Source: Arcticibacter tournemirensis (GTDB taxonomy: Bacteria; Bacteroidota; Bacteroidia; Sphingobacteriales; Sphingobacteriaceae). Taken from it: 64,000 nt of DNA. Both the position numbers and the translations under genes were made by a program. The notes below the pieces were generated by a model. It was not told where the DNA came from, ran no database searches, and saw nothing but the letters and a program-made list of their open reading frames with translations. Positions 62,395-64,000 of this stretch are shown here, piece after piece (positions within the stretch are counted from its first letter, which is position 1; the number at the start of each line of letters is the position of its first letter). The DNA lies in contig NZ_VFPL01000001.1 of NCBI RefSeq assembly GCF_006716645.1, positions 4,154,001-4,218,000 on the forward strand, written 5' to 3'.

Positions 62395-62876
62395 GTTTGG
62401 AAAGATTGCCGGAAGACGGAGGATTTATAGTTACAAAACTCGACGACCTGTTAAACTGGGCCCGGTTATCTTCACTATGGCCCGTGAGCTTTGGTATCGC
62501 CTGCTGTGCCATCGAAATGATGGGAGCTTATTCATCAAATTTTGATTTGGACCGTTTAGGCGTATTTCCACGCCCTACTCCGCGTCAAAGTGATGTCATT
62601 ATTATCGCCGGCACTGTCACCTTTAAAATGGCCGACCGGATCAGGCGTCTTTATGAGCAAATGCCCGAACCCAGGTATGTAATATCGATGGGTTCCTGCT
62701 CTAACTGCGGAGGACCATACTGGCAACATGGTTACCATGTTGTTAAAGGTGTCGATAGGATCATTCCTGTTGATATTTACGTTCAGGGCTGTCCGCCCCG
62801 TCCCGAAGCCTTGATAGGAGGCATCCTTGAATTACAAAACAAGATTCGTGAAGAAAGTTTGCTGAGTAGTAAATAG
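62391..62876 (+). CDS. nuoB: NADH-quinone oxidoreductase subunit B
   Basis: Peripheral subunit that holds cluster N2, the last Fe-S cluster before quinone. The ligands are in [20 protein letters not shown] and GCPPRPEAL. The length of 161 residues is normal for Bacteroidota. It is coupled to nuoA by an ATGA overlap. The next gene is purK, so nuoC and the other subunits are not in this cluster, unlike the usual 14-gene nuo operon. Confidence 0.96.
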   Translation: MSLERLPEDGGFIVTKLDDLLNWARLSSLWPVSFGIACCAIEMMGAYSSNFDLDRLGVFPRPTPRQSDVIIIAGTVTFKMADRIRRLYEQMPEPRYVISMGSCSNCGGPYWQHGYHVVKGVDRIIPVDIYVQGCPPRPEALIGGILELQNKIREESLLSSK

Positions 62877-62957
62877 TGTTGAGAAATCTCAATATCATCT
62901 CTCGCAACCCGCAACTCAAATTCGCTTTTCTCACAGATTTCAATTAAACTTGCATCA

Positions 62958-64000
62958 ATGAAAGCATTTTATGGCGACTTGAGGGTAGGAGTTCTCGGCG
63001 GAGGCCAGCTCGGGCGGATGCTCATACAAGAAGCAATTAACTACAATGTTAGCATCAGTGTATTAGATCCGGATCCTGAGGCTCCATGTAAAAACCTATG
63101 CGACAAGTTCGTTACTGATTCTCTTACCGACTATGAAGCGGTTTATAATTTTGGCAAAAAAACCGATTTACTGACCATTGAAATAGAGAAGGTAAATGTA
63201 GAAGCACTTCAGAAGCTTGAAGAAGAAGGCGTGCTGGTGTATCCGCAACCGCGTATCATCCGCCTGATCCAGGACAAGGGCCTGCAAAAAGAGTTTTTCA
63301 AACAGCACGGTATACCAACGGCTCCGTTTCAACTTATTGGGTCAAAAGAGATCTTAAAAGGGGCTTCTTTAAGCTATCCGTTTGTACAGAAACTACGACG
63401 GGATGGCTACGACGGCCGTGGCGTATACAAAGTACGTTCGGCAGCGGATATTGCACAAGCGTTTGATGCGCCGAGCATTATAGAAGAATGGGTAGATTTC
63501 GAGAAGGAGATAGCGGTGATTGTAGCACGTAACGAAAACGGTGATATAAAAGCCTTTCCCTGTGTTGAAATGGAATTTAATCCTGATGCCAATCTTGTCG
63601 AATTCCTGATCTCTCCCTCCACTCTTCCCCTGGAGACACAAAAAAGGGCTGAGTTTTTAGCGATCGAGATAGCAAATTCCTTAAAGATTACGGGATTGCT
63701 TGCCGTTGAGATGTTCCTTACAAAAGATAACCGCGTGCTGGTAAATGAACTGGCACCGCGACCTCATAACAGTGGACATCATACCATCGAAGGCAATTAT
63801 GTTTCACAGTTTGAACAACATCTGCGGGCGATATTTAATCTCCCCTTAGGAGATATCCGGCCGATAACTAATGCTGTAATGATCAATCTCCTCGGAGAAA
63901 AAGGATATGATGGCCCGGCATTATATGAAGGCCTTGAAGAAGCAATGAAGCTTGATGGGGTATATGTGCATCTCTACGGCAAAAAGTTCACGAAACCTTT
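62958..64000 (+). CDS. purK: N5-carboxyaminoimidazole ribonucleotide synthase (partial)
   Basis: An ATP-grasp enzyme converting AIR and bicarbonate to N5-CAIR in purine synthesis. It starts with a Rossmann-like motif (VGVLGGGQLGRMLIQEA). Later blocks include EIEKVNVEAL, QDKGLQKEFFKQHGIPTAP, KLRRDGYDGRGVY and ELAPRPHNSGHHTIEG. The gene runs off the window end at 64000 with no stop; at least 347 codons are present, and the family usually has about 380. The start is ATG 62958, 81 bp after nuoB. Confidence 0.94.
   Translation, partial: MKAFYGDLRVGVLGGGQLGRMLIQEAINYNVSISVLDPDPEAPCKNLCDKFVTDSLTDYEAVYNFGKKTDLLTIEIEKVNVEALQKLEEEGVLVYPQPRIIRLIQDKGLQKEFFKQHGIPTAPFQLIGSKEILKGASLSYPFVQKLRRDGYDGRGVYKVRSAADIAQAFDAPSIIEEWVDFEKEIAVIVARNENGDIKAFPCVEMEFNPDANLVEFLISPSTLPLETQKRAEFLAIEIANSLKITGLLAVEMFLTKDNRVLVNELAPRPHNSGHHTIEGNYVSQFEQHLRAIFNLPLGDIRPITNAVMINLLGEKGYDGPALYEGLEEAMKLDGVYVHLYGKKFTKP

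Noticed and set aside
1-64000. tRNA, rRNA, tmRNA and CRISPR elements
   Set aside because: No cloverleaf, rRNA-like stretch or regularly spaced direct repeat with unique spacers was recognised by eye; a covariance-model scan would be decisive.

Overview
The window looks like chromosomal DNA of a Bacteroidota bacterium, most likely Sphingobacteriaceae (Pedobacter/Mucilaginibacter type). This rests on the promoter style (TAnnTTTG -7 elements, few Shine-Dalgarno sites), signal peptides ending in 'AQ', many outer-membrane beta-barrel proteins, and families such as LytTR regulators, DUF4256, DUF2147, DUF5723 and short Crp/Fnr proteins. I saw no rRNA, tRNA, CRISPR array, prophage or intact insertion sequence. 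All assignments are from reading the sequence; no database was searched.

Layout. (1) 0.1-3.3 kb: a cysteine desulfurase behind a clear SAM-I riboswitch, a flavodoxin-fold quinone reductase, a Crp-type regulator and a small HMA-like protein. (2) 3.5-12.1 kb: an RND efflux operon (TolC, adaptor, pump) whose pump gene is broken by a -1 frameshift at a G7 run, followed by a LytS/LytTR two-component system and a beta-barrel protein. The same paired 21-bp-spaced direct repeat precedes both the pump operon and the kinase gene and is a good candidate LytTR operator. (3) 12.4-18.1 kb: DUF4256, a HAD phosphatase, an MBL-fold hydrolase, an aldose dehydrogenase/cytochrome c fusion, and a barrel/lipoprotein pair. 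(4) 18.3-22.6 kb: assimilatory nitrite reductase nirBD with an FNR-like palindrome in its promoter and a nearby Crp/Fnr regulator with four N-terminal cysteines. (5) 22.8-30.5 kb: small hypotheticals, a double ABC ATPase, DUF4202, DUF2147, a PAS histidine kinase and a ClC transporter with CBS domains. (6) 30.6-38.2 kb: a TetR-controlled ABC-2 exporter operon (TetR, TolC, HlyD, two ATPases, two permeases), interrupted by a repeat element and by an S23-type four-helix-bundle gene. (7) 38.2-46.8 kb: RRM protein, glycosyltransferase, porin-like barrel, ECF sigma operon with a second HMA-like paralogue, and an unusual 11-bp-periodic palindromic array at about 43.4-43.6 kb. (8) 46.9-64 kb: housekeeping genes (phosphoglucomutase, smpB, pcm, priA, tsaB, rpmH-rnpA-yidD, nuoAB, start of purK) with several envelope proteins.

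The most unusual feature is the array at 43421-43593: CTGA/TCAG units at 11-bp intervals, mirrored about one axis. Next come the paired LytTR-type repeats, the SAM riboswitch on a cysteine desulfurase, the G7 frameshift in the RND pump, and the repeat element that now supplies the start of the HlyD gene.
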